A stretch of 27,071 bases of DNA from JAGLTA01 sp034660735 (GCA_034660735.1 JAYEJQ010000008.1:1-27071), one strand, 5' to 3'; shown: positions 14,544 to 23,100, counted from the first letter of the stretch. Numbers and translations are program-made. The notes: generated by a model from the letters alone, not told the origin.

Positions 14544-15797
14544 ATGAACCAAAACATTATACAACGAACAATTTTTCAAAAAATATGGCAAGAGATTGAT
14601 TCTCATAAAATTATTTTACTTAATGGAGCAAGACAGACAGGAAAAACCACATTGCTAAAAATGATTATTGAAAAATTAAAAGCAGAAAAAGGGATCAATA
14701 ATGAGCAGATTCATTACATTGATTTAGAAAATTCCAACCAGCTTTTAATTTGGGACAGTCAGCCAGATATTCTGAAAATTTTGCCTCAAGGAAATAAAAA
14801 GCATTATTTTTTTATTGATGAATTTCAAAACGCCAAAACTATTGGTTCAACTTTAAAAGTTATTCATGATCATTATCCAAACATTAAACTAATCATCACG
14901 GGGTCGGCTTCTTGGTATCTTAATATTGACGAATCTTTGGCTGGACGAAAAATTATTATTCCTGTTTGGCCTTTTTCATTTGCTGAATTTATCAATACTC
15001 AGCAGGAAAAAGAGCTGCAACAACTTTACATTAACGAGCATCCTACTGAAAACGCGATAAAATTATTTAATCAAAAACTGATTGATTTTTTGCTGTTTGG
15101 CGGCTATCCTGAAATAATTTTAGCAAAAACCGTTGAACAAAAATTTGAATTGCTGGCAGATTTAATCAATTCATACCTTTTAAAAGATATCCGTATTTGG
15201 AATTATTCAGCCAATACTTTAGAGATTAAAAAACTTCTTTCTTTGTTGGCTTCGCAAATAAGTTCTCAATTGTCATTAAGCAGCCTTTCCATTAATAGTG
15301 GTTTAGGAATGTCGATTATTTCCAATAGATTAGAATTACTAAAAAATACTTTTATTTTGCATCTGCTTTCGCCGTTTTTCACTAACAAGCAAAAAGAAAT
15401 CGTTAAATCGCCAAAAACTTTTCTTATTGACACTGGAATTCGCAACAGTTTATTGGAAATTACTAAAATCATTCCAAAAACCGCGGATTTTGGCGCTTTA
15501 GCTGAAAATTTTGTTATTACTGAATTTTTAAAGAAAAAAAGTGTATTGAAAAAATACAATTTTTGGCGCGCTAAGGATGGCAAAGAAGTTGATGTAATTT
15601 TGCAAAGCGAAAATAAAATTATTCCTATTGAGGTTAAGAGTGGAAATCAAAAAATTATTCCATCAGGACTTAAATCTTTTATCCGCCAATACAATCCTAA
15701 AAATGCTTATGTTTTAAATTGGTCAATTATTAAAGACGAAAAATACCAAAATTGTATAGTGTATTTTCGCCCGTTATGGTTTGCTGATAAAATATAA
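14544..15797 (+). CDS. AAA ATPase with C-terminal DUF4143 domain
   Basis: The protein has 417 residues. The Walker A motif GARQTGKT is at 28-35 and HYFFIDEFQNAKTIG is Walker B. The segment IKLIITGSASWYLNIDESLAGR is the sensor/arginine region typical of the AAA_14 group. The C-terminal DUF4143 part contains KEVDVILQSENKIIPIEVKSG, a D...E-x-K arrangement like a restriction-type nuclease fold. These proteins are common and often laterally moved; their function is not established, with roles in DNA transactions or toxin-like behaviour proposed. The gene stands alone with its own promoter, and no partner is seen beside it. Confidence 0.85.
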   Translation: MNQNIIQRTIFQKIWQEIDSHKIILLNGARQTGKTTLLKMIIEKLKAEKGINNEQIHYIDLENSNQLLIWDSQPDILKILPQGNKKHYFFIDEFQNAKTIGSTLKVIHDHYPNIKLIITGSASWYLNIDESLAGRKIIIPVWPFSFAEFINTQQEKELQQLYINEHPTENAIKLFNQKLIDFLLFGGYPEIILAKTVEQKFELLADLINSYLLKDIRIWNYSANTLEIKKLLSLLASQISSQLSLSSLSINSGLGMSIISNRLELLKNTFILHLLSPFFTNKQKEIVKSPKTFLIDTGIRNSLLEITKIIPKTADFGALAENFVITEFLKKKSVLKKYNFWRAKDGKEVDVILQSENKIIPIEVKSGNQKIIPSGLKSFIRQYNPKNAYVLNWSIIKDEKYQNCIVYFRPLWFADKI

Positions 15798-15913
15798 TTT
15801 TAAATTTTTTTAAAAAACAGATAAATGGTTAAAAATTAATAACGCGCCAGACACAATTTAATAAACGATCCTTAAAAAATATGTTAATGATTTTCGCGCG
15901 CAAAAAATTAAAA

Positions 15914-15942
15914 TTGACTTTAACCGCGTTTGTTGGTAAAAT
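15914..15942 (+). promoter_or_regulatory. promoter of comM
   Basis: TTGACT at 15914-15919 and TAAAAT at 15937-15942 are separated by 17 bases, 39 bases before the start codon. The rest of 15798-15981 holds nothing recognisable. Confidence 0.55.
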
Positions 15943-15981
15943 TCAGATAAATCAAGTTTTGATATTTAGAAATTTATATTT

Positions 15982-17505
15982 ATGTCCTCAAAAATTTTTT
16001 CAGCAGCAGTCATAGGATTAGATTGCGAGCCGATAGAAGTTGAAGCTGATATATCTGGCGGGCTTGGAAGTTTTACTGTTGTCGGACTGCCTGACGTAGC
16101 GGTTCAAGAATCCCGCGAACGAGTGCGCGCCGCGGTTAAAAACAGCCATTTGCCTTTTCCTCAGACAAGGGTAACAGTGAACTTGGCCCCAGCTGACATT
16201 AAAAAAGCAGGACCCGCATACGATCTGCCGATAGCTATCAGTGTCCTGCTCGCGTCTAAAATAAATTTTAAAAATAGAATTGATCTAAAAAAATCAATTT
16301 TTATAGGCGAACTTTCATTGGACGGATCTTTACGCGGCGTCAACGGCGCGCTTTCTATCGCTTTAATGTGCAAGAATGCTGGATTTGACACGCTCTATCT
16401 GCCGAAAGCGAACGCTATTGAGGCGTGTCTAATTAAAGATATAAAAATTATTCCCATTGCGAATTTAACAGAATTAATTGAGCACTTAAGCGGAATAAAT
16501 GAAATCACGCCGTTCCGAAAAGATATAAACGACTTAACCGCGAACGAAAATTACGTTTATGATATGGCGAATATCCGCGGACAGGAATACGCAAAACGCG
16601 CGCTGGAAATAACTGCCGCAGGCGCGCATAATATTTTAATGGCAGGTCCTCCCGGCTCTGGAAAAACCTTGCTTTCGCGAACATTGCCGTCAATTCTTCC
16701 TAAAATGACTCTTGATGAAAAATTGGAAGTAACCAAAATTTACAGCGTCTCTGGAAAACTGCCACATAGTAATCCTTTAATAAACATACGCCCATTCAGA
16801 AGTCCGCACCACACAGCGTCCAGCGCGGCTTTAATCGGCGGCGGAACATGGCCAAAACCAGGAGAGATTAGTATGGCGCACCGCGGGGTTTTATTTTTAG
16901 ACGAATTTCCTGAATTCAACAGACAAGTTTTAGAAAGTTTACGTCAGCCATTAGAAGACGGAGTGGTCACAGTTTCGCGCGCGTCTGGGAGCTTGGAATT
17001 TCCAGCTAAATTTATTCTGGCTGCGGCGCAAAATCCCTGCCCTTGCGGCTACGCGACAGATCCCGAGAAAGAATGCATCTGTTCTCCGACACAAATAATA
17101 AAATACCAGCGGCGAGTTTCAGGTCCTCTTCTTGACAGGATAGATTTGCATATTGAAGTTCCGAAAGTAAAATTAGACAAATTAGTCTCAGATAAGCCAT
17201 CTGAAAATTCCGTCGCGGTTCGCGAAAGAACACAAAAAGCGCGCGAGCGGCAAAATATACGATTTAAAGATCTTGATATTTTTACTAATGCGGAAATGAA
17301 TTCTCATCAAGTTAAACGATTTTGCAAAATTCAAAATCAAGGATTAGATTTATTAAAAAACGCCGTGCGACAATTTAATTTATCTGCCCGTTCGTATTTT
17401 AAAATGTTAAAACTGTCGAGAACAATTGCGGATTTAGCTGATAGCGATTTAATTGAAGTTCATCACATCGCTGAAGCTCTGCAATACAGACCAAAAACAG
17501 AATAA
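15982..17505 (+). CDS. comM: ComM/YifB-type AAA+ protein (Mg-chelatase-like)
   Basis: The protein has 507 residues, full length for the family. The N-terminal domain shows GLPDVAVQESRERVRAAVKNS. The AAA+ core has Walker A GPPGSGKT near residue 222, GVLFLDEFPEF as Walker B, and LLDRIDLHIEVP. A cysteine cluster CPCGYATDPEKECIC is typical of the family, and the C-terminal helical domain has LSARSYFKMLKLSRTIADL. ComM is a hexameric helicase that promotes branch migration when incoming DNA is integrated during natural transformation. With dprA, recO and pilB in the same window it fits a DNA-uptake and recombination set. It converges with pilB. Confidence 0.92.
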   Translation: MSSKIFSAAVIGLDCEPIEVEADISGGLGSFTVVGLPDVAVQESRERVRAAVKNSHLPFPQTRVTVNLAPADIKKAGPAYDLPIAISVLLASKINFKNRIDLKKSIFIGELSLDGSLRGVNGALSIALMCKNAGFDTLYLPKANAIEACLIKDIKIIPIANLTELIEHLSGINEITPFRKDINDLTANENYVYDMANIRGQEYAKRALEITAAGAHNILMAGPPGSGKTLLSRTLPSILPKMTLDEKLEVTKIYSVSGKLPHSNPLINIRPFRSPHHTASSAALIGGGTWPKPGEISMAHRGVLFLDEFPEFNRQVLESLRQPLEDGVVTVSRASGSLEFPAKFILAAAQNPCPCGYATDPEKECICSPTQIIKYQRRVSGPLLDRIDLHIEVPKVKLDKLVSDKPSENSVAVRERTQKARERQNIRFKDLDIFTNAEMNSHQVKRFCKIQNQGLDLLKNAVRQFNLSARSYFKMLKLSRTIADLADSDLIEVHHIAEALQYRPKTE

Positions 17506-17594
17506 ATTTTAAATTTTGATATTTGTATAATAGACAACTAATATTCAATTCGCCGGCAATTTATTTTTTCCTGCCATAATTCAAATCATATTCA

Positions 17595-19331
17595 CTATTC
17601 TTTAGTAACTCTTAAAACTTCTTCAATGGTGGTAATTCCTGTTTTGGCTTTAATAAACCCATCTTCAACAATTGACAGCATATTCTGTTCCGCCGCCGCC
17701 AATTTTAATTTTTCCACACTAGCTTTTTCGTTTATCAATTCAATAATTTTTGGAGTAATTTCTAAAATTTCATAAATACCTACCCTGCCTTTATATCCCT
17801 CATTATTGCAATTCTTGCACCCCTTACCCCTGTAAAACAGAAGTTTATTTAAATCTTTGTCAACTATGACTTTCTCATTTTTTAAAGTTTCCAAAAGCTT
17901 TTTCATATCTAATTTACGCGACAAATCTTTAATGGTTTCAGACGTTAATTTATAACTCGTAATGCAATCTGGGCAGATTTTTCTTACTAATCGCTGCGCG
18001 ATAATACAGTTAGCTGTAGTGGAGATTAAAAATGCCGGAATTCCCATATCGGCAAGCCGAGGTAAAGTTGTTATGGCATCGTTTGTATGTAAGGTTGAAA
18101 GCACTAAATGCCCTGTCATCGCGGCATGAATCGCCATTTCGGCTGTCTCCTGATCACGAATTTCGCCAACCATAATAATATCTGGATCCTGCCTTAAAAA
18201 CGCGCGAAGTCCCGTAGAGAAAGTAAATCCGATTTTAGAATTAACCTGGCTTTGATTGACACCTGATATTTGATATTCAATAGGATCTTCAATAGTGGAA
18301 ATATTAACGGAAATTTTATTTAAAATATTTAGAACGGAATAAAGGGTTGTTGTTTTTCCAGAACCAGTAGGTCCTGTGACTAAAATCATTCCGTGCGGCT
18401 TAGCTATATTCCTTTTTAATATATTTAAATCTTTTTTGTTAAAACCTAATTTTTCTAAACTTAAAATTTGCGATTTTTCGTCTAGTAGCCGCATCACAAT
18501 CTTTTCACCGTTAAAAATGGGAATTATTGAAACACGAAACGAAACCTGATATTCGGAAATTTTAATTTTAAACCTCCCATCCTGCGGCAATCTATGCTCA
18601 TCAAGTTTTAAATTCGCCAAAACCTTAACGCGCGCCACAATTCCCAATTGGCTGGTTTTCGGCAAAACCATTACCTTGCGCAAAATTCCGTCAATTCGGT
18701 ACCTCACAACAATCTCATTTTCTATCGGTTCTATATGAACATCAGAAGCTTTTTCAAAAATAGCGTATTCCAATAAAGTATCAACAATGCGAACAATCGG
18801 CAAATCCTCTGCTAATTCCTTTAAATTTTTGCCATCTTCCGCGATATTTCCAATGTCCTTATTTTCCTGGATTTTAACTATATCCTTAAATTCCGTCTGA
18901 AGTCCTTTGTGATATTGCTTAACAATCTCTTTGATGCTTTTAGGGGTTGTGAGATACACTTTAATTGTTCCGCCAATCTTTTTTTTAATAAATTCTATTA
19001 TCTGTATATTTCTTGGCTCAATAGTGGCGAGTTTGCATTCTTTAACTGTTTTATCAAAAACAACTATCTTATGCGTATGAGCTATTGTTTCAGGAATAAG
19101 ATTTAAAATATCCTTGCGAACTGTTTTGTCTGTTAATTTTACAAAAGGCATCTTAAAATAGCGCGCGGCATTTTCGTATAAAGTATCGCTGGAGATAATT
19201 TTTTTGTCTTTCAAATATTTTAATAAATCAACATTATCTTTCGCGGCATCAGACATAAACTCATTAAACTTCTTTTCATTAAGAATATTATTTTGAACTA
19301 ATATTTTTTTTAACTGCTCTGTTGAAAACAT
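17595..19331 (-). CDS. pilB: type IV pilus assembly ATPase PilB (GspE family)
   Basis: The protein has 578 residues. The N-terminal MshEN/T2SSE domain (to ~140) is followed by the GspE core. SDVHIEPIENEIVVRYRIDG is the family entry motif, Walker A GPTGSGKTTTL begins near residue 320, the Asp box is near 344-360, Walker B DPDIIMVGEIRD is at 382-393, and the His box LSTLHTNDA is at 411-419. Four cysteines (C453, C456, C505, C508) form the zinc site of assembly ATPases, which separates PilB from the retraction ATPase PilT. It powers pilus extension at the inner membrane. No other pilus genes lie next to it here. Confidence 0.95.
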   Translation of the reverse strand: MFSTEQLKKILVQNNILNEKKFNEFMSDAAKDNVDLLKYLKDKKIISSDTLYENAARYFKMPFVKLTDKTVRKDILNLIPETIAHTHKIVVFDKTVKECKLATIEPRNIQIIEFIKKKIGGTIKVYLTTPKSIKEIVKQYHKGLQTEFKDIVKIQENKDIGNIAEDGKNLKELAEDLPIVRIVDTLLEYAIFEKASDVHIEPIENEIVVRYRIDGILRKVMVLPKTSQLGIVARVKVLANLKLDEHRLPQDGRFKIKISEYQVSFRVSIIPIFNGEKIVMRLLDEKSQILSLEKLGFNKKDLNILKRNIAKPHGMILVTGPTGSGKTTTLYSVLNILNKISVNISTIEDPIEYQISGVNQSQVNSKIGFTFSTGLRAFLRQDPDIIMVGEIRDQETAEMAIHAAMTGHLVLSTLHTNDAITTLPRLADMGIPAFLISTTANCIIAQRLVRKICPDCITSYKLTSETIKDLSRKLDMKKLLETLKNEKVIVDKDLNKLLFYRGKGCKNCNNEGYKGRVGIYEILEITPKIIELINEKASVEKLKLAAAEQNMLSIVEDGFIKAKTGITTIEEVLRVTKE

Positions 19332-19360
19332 TTTTTTATTTTGTAAAATTATTTTATTTT

Positions 19361-19369
19361 ATTATAGCA
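19361..19369 (-). promoter_or_regulatory. extended -10 promoter of pilB
   Basis: On the minus strand TGCTATAAT (extended -10) lies 30 bases before the pilB start. A -35 is not clear, which is allowed for extended -10 promoters. Confidence 0.4.
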
Positions 19370-19387
19370 CAAAATAAAAACTTATTC

Positions 19388-19416
19388 TTGCCAATAAAAA
19401 AATTTAAGTGTAAAAT
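19388..19416 (+). promoter_or_regulatory. promoter of the small membrane protein gene
   Basis: TTGCCA (19388-19393) and TAAAAT (19411-19416) are 17 bases apart, 16 bases before the start codon. It is divergent from the pilB promoter. Confidence 0.45.
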
Positions 19417-19432
19417 TAAATAAAAAATAATT

Positions 19433-19786
19433 ATGAAATATCTTTTAAAAATAACTTTTAAAGACAAAGCAATGTCTCTCTGCTTTTTCGCGAGTTTGTT
19501 GCTTAATATTTTTATCTGGATCGGCTATTTTCTAAATATAAAAAACGGGGAAAGTTTAATCTATCTACATTACAATATCTATTTTGGAGTAGATTTCATC
19601 GGCGCGTGGTATAAAATTTTTATAATTCCAATTTTTGGCTTAATAATTTTGCTGATAAACTATTTTATATCTATACGAATTTATTTGAATAATAAATTCG
19701 CAAGTTATATTTTAGCAGGATCCGCGCTGTTTGCCCAATTTATTTTATTATTCGCAAGCATCGCGATAATTTGGATAAATAGTTAA
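19433..19786 (+). CDS. small membrane protein of unknown function
   Basis: The protein has 117 residues with three hydrophobic segments (about 14-35, 58-82 and 91-115). Between the first two lies LIYLHYNIYFGVDFIGAWYK, an aromatic-rich loop of a type that I associate with short conserved membrane proteins of Patescibacteria. No enzymatic motif is seen. The glycosyltransferase gene starts 15 bases after its stop, so the two are probably co-transcribed and it may have an envelope role. The topology is a reading by eye. Confidence 0.75.
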   Translation: MKYLLKITFKDKAMSLCFFASLLLNIFIWIGYFLNIKNGESLIYLHYNIYFGVDFIGAWYKIFIIPIFGLIILLINYFISIRIYLNNKFASYILAGSALFAQFILLFASIAIIWINS

Positions 19787-19801
19787 ATAAAAATAATTTA
19801 T

Positions 19802-20899
19802 ATGAAAATCGCTTTAGTTCACGATATGTTAACACAATTCGGCGGGGCTGAAAAAGTTTTAAAAGCGCTTACTGACATATATCCGAAAGCGCCTATTTTT
19901 ACTCTGATTTATAATGAAAAAAAATTCGGCGGCATATTCCCGCGAAACAAAGTCAGGAGTTCTTTTCTGCAAAATTTTCCATACGCGAAAACAAAATTTG
20001 AATTATACCTTCCGCTGATGCCATTAGCCGCGGAAAATTTTGATTTAAGCGAATTTGATTTAGTCATATCGTCTTCAAGTTCTTTTGCTAATGGAGTTAT
20101 CATAAAACCGCCGACAAAACATATTTGCTACTGCCACACTCCGACGCGCTATCTTTGGATTGACAGTAAAAATTATATTAACAATCTTAAATACAATAAA
20201 TTCATCAAAACAATACTCCCTCTAATTCTAAATCGGCTAAAAATTTGGGATAAATCCGCAGCTGATAAAACAGATAATTTTATCGCAAATTCTGAAAATG
20301 TAAAAGAGAGAATTAAAAAACACTATAATCGCGATAGCGCGGTAATCTATCCGCCGGTTGAGACTGAAAAATTTTTCGTATCCCAAAACAAAAACGATTA
20401 TTTTTTAATCGGAGGAAGGCTTGTATCCTATAAAAAGTTTGATTTAGCGATTGAAGCATTTAATAAATTAAAGATTCCGCTTAAAATTTTTGGAGAAGGT
20501 CCTGATTATAAAAAATTAAAAAAAATTGCTGATAAAAATATTCAATTCTTAGGATTTGTGAGCGAGCGCGAAAAAGCAGAACTATATTCAAAAGCGCGCG
20601 CGTTTATCTACCCACACGAAGAAGACTTTGGGATAACTGTCATTGAAGCAATAGCGTCTGGCACGCCAATAATCGCATATAAAGCAGGCGGCGCGCTTGA
20701 ATCAATAATTGAAGGAGTCAACGGTGAATTTTTTACAGAACAAAATTGGAAAACGCTGGCGGATAAAATTTCTAACTTTGACAGCAATAATTACAATCCG
20801 ATTGAGATAAAAAAGCTTGCTAAAAAATTCAATGAAAATGCGTTTAAAAGAAAAATTAAAGAATTTGTAGGTAAAAACACTAAATCGCTGATTCTATAG
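19802..20899 (+). CDS. glycosyltransferase family 4
   Basis: The protein has 365 residues. GGAEKVLKALTDIYPKAPIF at the N-terminus and CYCHTPTRYLW are typical of the mannosyltransferase-like GT4 branch found in O-antigen and exopolysaccharide clusters. The C-terminal nucleotide-sugar half has LIGGRLVSYKKFDLAIEAF and EDFGITVIEAIASGTP (E-X7-E). It should transfer a sugar from a nucleotide donor to a growing surface glycan. The acceptor and sugar cannot be told from sequence. It is preceded closely by the small membrane protein gene. Confidence 0.88.
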   Translation: MKIALVHDMLTQFGGAEKVLKALTDIYPKAPIFTLIYNEKKFGGIFPRNKVRSSFLQNFPYAKTKFELYLPLMPLAAENFDLSEFDLVISSSSSFANGVIIKPPTKHICYCHTPTRYLWIDSKNYINNLKYNKFIKTILPLILNRLKIWDKSAADKTDNFIANSENVKERIKKHYNRDSAVIYPPVETEKFFVSQNKNDYFLIGGRLVSYKKFDLAIEAFNKLKIPLKIFGEGPDYKKLKKIADKNIQFLGFVSEREKAELYSKARAFIYPHEEDFGITVIEAIASGTPIIAYKAGGALESIIEGVNGEFFTEQNWKTLADKISNFDSNNYNPIEIKKLAKKFNENAFKRKIKEFVGKNTKSLIL

Positions 20900-20992
20900 T
20901 CCTTTTAGGGCTGTAGGGCCAAAATGCAAAATTATACATTTACAAAATGGCTCCACAGCCTCGTTTCGTTATCGCTCAACTTTAGACTATAG
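20894..20992. repeat. nested inverted repeats between the glycosyltransferase and recO
   Basis: CTATAGTC (20894-20901) is the perfect complement of 20985-20992. Inside, GGCTGTAGGGCC (20909-20920) pairs with GGCTCCACAGCC (20949-20960) at 10 of 12 positions. The outer arm begins inside the last codons of the glycosyltransferase. It may be a terminator-like or processing structure, or a small foldback repeat. No T-run follows. Confidence 0.45.
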
Positions 20993-21013
20993 AGCCAACG
21001 GTGATAAAATAAT

Positions 21014-21760
21014 ATGTATTACAGCAGTCATGGCATAATTTTGAAAAAACAGAATTTTCACGAAAGCGATTCTTTTTTTTCTATCTATACTTATAATTTT
21101 GGAAAAACAGAAGCTGTCGCGCGCGGAGTGAAAAAAAGTAAAAGCAAACTATCGGGACATTTGGATTATTTTTCAATCATTGATTTAATGATTGCCCGCG
21201 GAAAAAATTTTAATCATATAAGCGGAGCGGCTGCCGTAAAAAATTTTTTAAACATTAGAAAAAATTCGCAAAAAATAAATCTAATTTTTTACTGCTTGGA
21301 AATCTCTGATTATTTTATAAAAATTGAAAAAAAAGACAAAAAAATTTTTCTCTTATTAAGACAGTTATTGATTATTGCTAATAAAAATTTACATACTGAG
21401 AGGCTAAAATTTATAGCGCATTGCTATATATTAAAACTGCTAAATTTTCTCGGATACAGTCCAGAGCTATATTTTTGCTTAAAATGCGGACAAAAAATTA
21501 CTCCGAACAATAATTTTTTTAGCGCTCGCGCTGGAGGAATTATTTGCGCGAAATGCAAAAAAAATCTCAGAAATGATGTTTTAAAAATATCAGACAACGG
21601 GATTAAATTATTGCGTTTAATAATTCAAAAAAATTTATTGAATCTATTTAAAATTAGATTAAGCAAGAAATTATTCATAGAAACAATAAAAATCATTGAC
21701 GAATTCTTAAATTTCAGGTTAGATAAAGAGATAAAAAGCAAAAAATTTCTAAATTTTTAA
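21014..21760 (+). CDS. recO: DNA repair protein RecO
   Basis: The protein has 248 residues. The N-terminal OB-fold begins with GIILKKQNFHESDSFFSIYT and GKTEAVARGVKKSKSK, the usual RecO start. The central helical domain follows. The zinc-binding pair CLKCG and CAKC, with FSARAGGIICAKC between, is the C4 site of Gram-positive-type RecO. RecO helps load RecA onto SSB-coated single-stranded DNA in the RecFOR pathway. The gene is followed after 24 bases by a tiny membrane-peptide gene. Confidence 0.92.
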   Translation: MYYSSHGIILKKQNFHESDSFFSIYTYNFGKTEAVARGVKKSKSKLSGHLDYFSIIDLMIARGKNFNHISGAAAVKNFLNIRKNSQKINLIFYCLEISDYFIKIEKKDKKIFLLLRQLLIIANKNLHTERLKFIAHCYILKLLNFLGYSPELYFCLKCGQKITPNNNFFSARAGGIICAKCKKNLRNDVLKISDNGIKLLRLIIQKNLLNLFKIRLSKKLFIETIKIIDEFLNFRLDKEIKSKKFLNF

Positions 21761-21784
21761 ACAAACAAAAAAGGAGGTGATCAG

Positions 21785-21907
21785 ATGGATGGCGTAAGAG
21801 AAGAACCATTCGTTGCGTTAATTCATATCGCAACGATTTTATTTAGTCCTCTGCTCGCAATTGGAGCAGTGGTGTTATATCTCATTTTTCGCCTACCGGA
21901 AAAAATA
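21785..21907 (+). CDS. 40-residue single-pass membrane peptide
   Basis: AAGGAGGTGATC at 21771-21782 is a complete complement of the 16S rRNA 3' end and sits two bases before the ATG at 21785. Spacing from the GGAGG core to the start is about 8 bases, which is ideal. The frame encodes 40 residues: a short charged N-terminus (MDGVREEPF), one hydrophobic helix of about 24 residues (residues ~10-34), and a charged end (FRLPEK). A TAG stop is at 21905-21907 and a strong terminator follows 18 bases later. The full start signal, clean membrane-peptide composition and own terminator make it a credible gene. I do not recognise the family. A small membrane regulator or a type I toxin-like peptide are only guesses. 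Confidence 0.7.
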
Positions 21908-21925
21908 GGCGGAAAATGAAATTTT

Positions 21926-21967
21926 TGGTCGGCTTAATTTAATATTTAAGCCGACCTTAATTTTTTA
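21926..21967 (+). terminator. strong terminator after the small membrane peptide gene
   Basis: GGTCGGCTTAA (21926-21936) pairs perfectly with TTAAGCCGACC (21945-21955) around an 8-base loop, followed by TTAATTTTTT. It separates the recO/small-peptide unit from miaB. Confidence 0.85.
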
Positions 21968-21990
21968 AAAAACTTTGTTAAAATAAATCT

Positions 21991-23097
21991 ATGCTGAAAT
22001 ATTTTATTAAAACTTACGGCTGTCAGATGAATGAAAGTGATTCTGAAAGAATAACCGCGGTATTAGAAAATATCGGACATAAAAAAACAGATGATTTTAA
22101 AAAAGCTGATTTGATAATTTTTAATATGTGCGCTGTGCGGCAGACAGCTGTTGACCGCGTTTACGGACAATTAAAAAATATTGGAAAATTAAAAGCGAAA
22201 AATAAAAATTTAAAAATTTTTTTAACTGGTTGTATTTTAGATTGCGATAAAAAGAAGTTAGCTGAAAAAGCTGATTTAATTTTTGATATTAGAAATCTTA
22301 ATAAAATCACAGATTCAAAATTCAAAATCACAAATAAATTCAAAATTCAAAAATTAAAAATTAAAAATTATGATTATCTAAAAATAAAGCCCAAATACAA
22401 ACATAAAAAATCCGCGTTTGTTCCGATTATGACTGGATGTAATAATTTCTGCTCTTATTGCGCCGTGCCCTACACGCGCGATAAAGAATACTCGCGACCA
22501 GTAAAAGACATTTTAAATGAAGTTAAAAATTTAGTTAAAAATGGCTGCGAAAAAATTACTCTTTTGGGGCAGAATGTGAATAGTTATCGGATGTCGGATG
22601 TCGGATGTCAGATGTCGGAAATTTTAAATTTTTCGGATTTATTAAAAATGATAAACAATATAAAAGGAGATTTTAAAATTGATTTCTTAACAAGCCATCC
22701 AAAAGATATGAACAATGAACTTATTGAAATAATCTCAAAATGCGGCAAAATTTCAAAAAACTTGCACCTCCCTTTTCAATCTGGGAGCAACGCGATATTA
22801 AAAAAAATGAACCGCGGATACACGCGACAAAATTATCTGAATTTAGTTAAAAAAATAAAAACCACAATTCCTGAAATAAAATTTTCAACAGATGTTATTG
22901 TCGGATTTCCAGGAGAAACAAAAAAACAGTTTGAAAAAACTGTTAATATGGTGAAAAAAGTAAATTTTGATTTGATTTATATAAATAAATATTCTTCGCG
23001 AAAAGGGACTCTTGCTGAAAAACTTTATAAAGATAATATTCCTTTGAAAGAAAAAAAACGCCGCTGGAAAATAATTGACAATTTCAATAAAAAATAA
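21991..23097 (+). CDS. miaB: tRNA A37 methylthiotransferase MiaB, lacking the TRAM domain
   Basis: The protein has 368 residues. The N-terminal UPF0004 domain carries Cys11, Cys47 and Cys81 for the auxiliary iron-sulfur cluster. The radical SAM domain has Cys150-x3-Cys154-x2-Cys157 (GCNNFCSYC) and GRPV/GQNVNS-type motifs. LPFQSGSNAILKKMNRGYTR and DVIVGFPGET confirm the MiaB/MtaB group. It adds a methylthio group to i6A37 of tRNAs reading UNN codons, the product of MiaA, whose gene follows. The protein stops at about the end of the radical SAM domain. The usual C-terminal TRAM RNA-binding domain is absent (family members are usually ~430-460 residues). Two simple-repeat insertions lie in it: residues ~107-126 (ATTCAAA type) and ~199-210 (heptamer type). 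Confidence 0.88.
   Translation: MLKYFIKTYGCQMNESDSERITAVLENIGHKKTDDFKKADLIIFNMCAVRQTAVDRVYGQLKNIGKLKAKNKNLKIFLTGCILDCDKKKLAEKADLIFDIRNLNKITDSKFKITNKFKIQKLKIKNYDYLKIKPKYKHKKSAFVPIMTGCNNFCSYCAVPYTRDKEYSRPVKDILNEVKNLVKNGCEKITLLGQNVNSYRMSDVGCQMSEILNFSDLLKMINNIKGDFKIDFLTSHPKDMNNELIEIISKCGKISKNLHLPFQSGSNAILKKMNRGYTRQNYLNLVKKIKTTIPEIKFSTDVIVGFPGETKKQFEKTVNMVKKVNFDLIYINKYSSRKGTLAEKLYKDNIPLKEKKRRWKIIDNFNKK
22311..22375 (+). repeat. ATTCAAA-type repeat inside miaB
   Basis: Repeats of ATTCAAAAT and AAATTCAAA spell out SKFKITNKFKIQKLKIKN in the protein, between the UPF0004 and radical SAM domains. The same type of sequence occurs in miaA at 23446-23502. Confidence 0.7.
22588..22619 (+). repeat. heptamer tandem repeat inside miaB
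   Basis: Four heptamers follow in tandem: CGGATGT three times, then CAGATGT, then CGGA. They encode RMSDVGCQMSE directly after the LLGQNVNSY motif. The unit matches that in the glycosyltransferase at 7773-7819. Confidence 0.85.
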
Positions 23098-23100
23098 AAA

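Noticed and set aside
14544..15797. Defence-system reading of the DUF4143 ATPase
   Set aside because: The gene is alone, with PEP synthase and comM on either side; DUF4143 ATPases are widespread and no defence partner is present.
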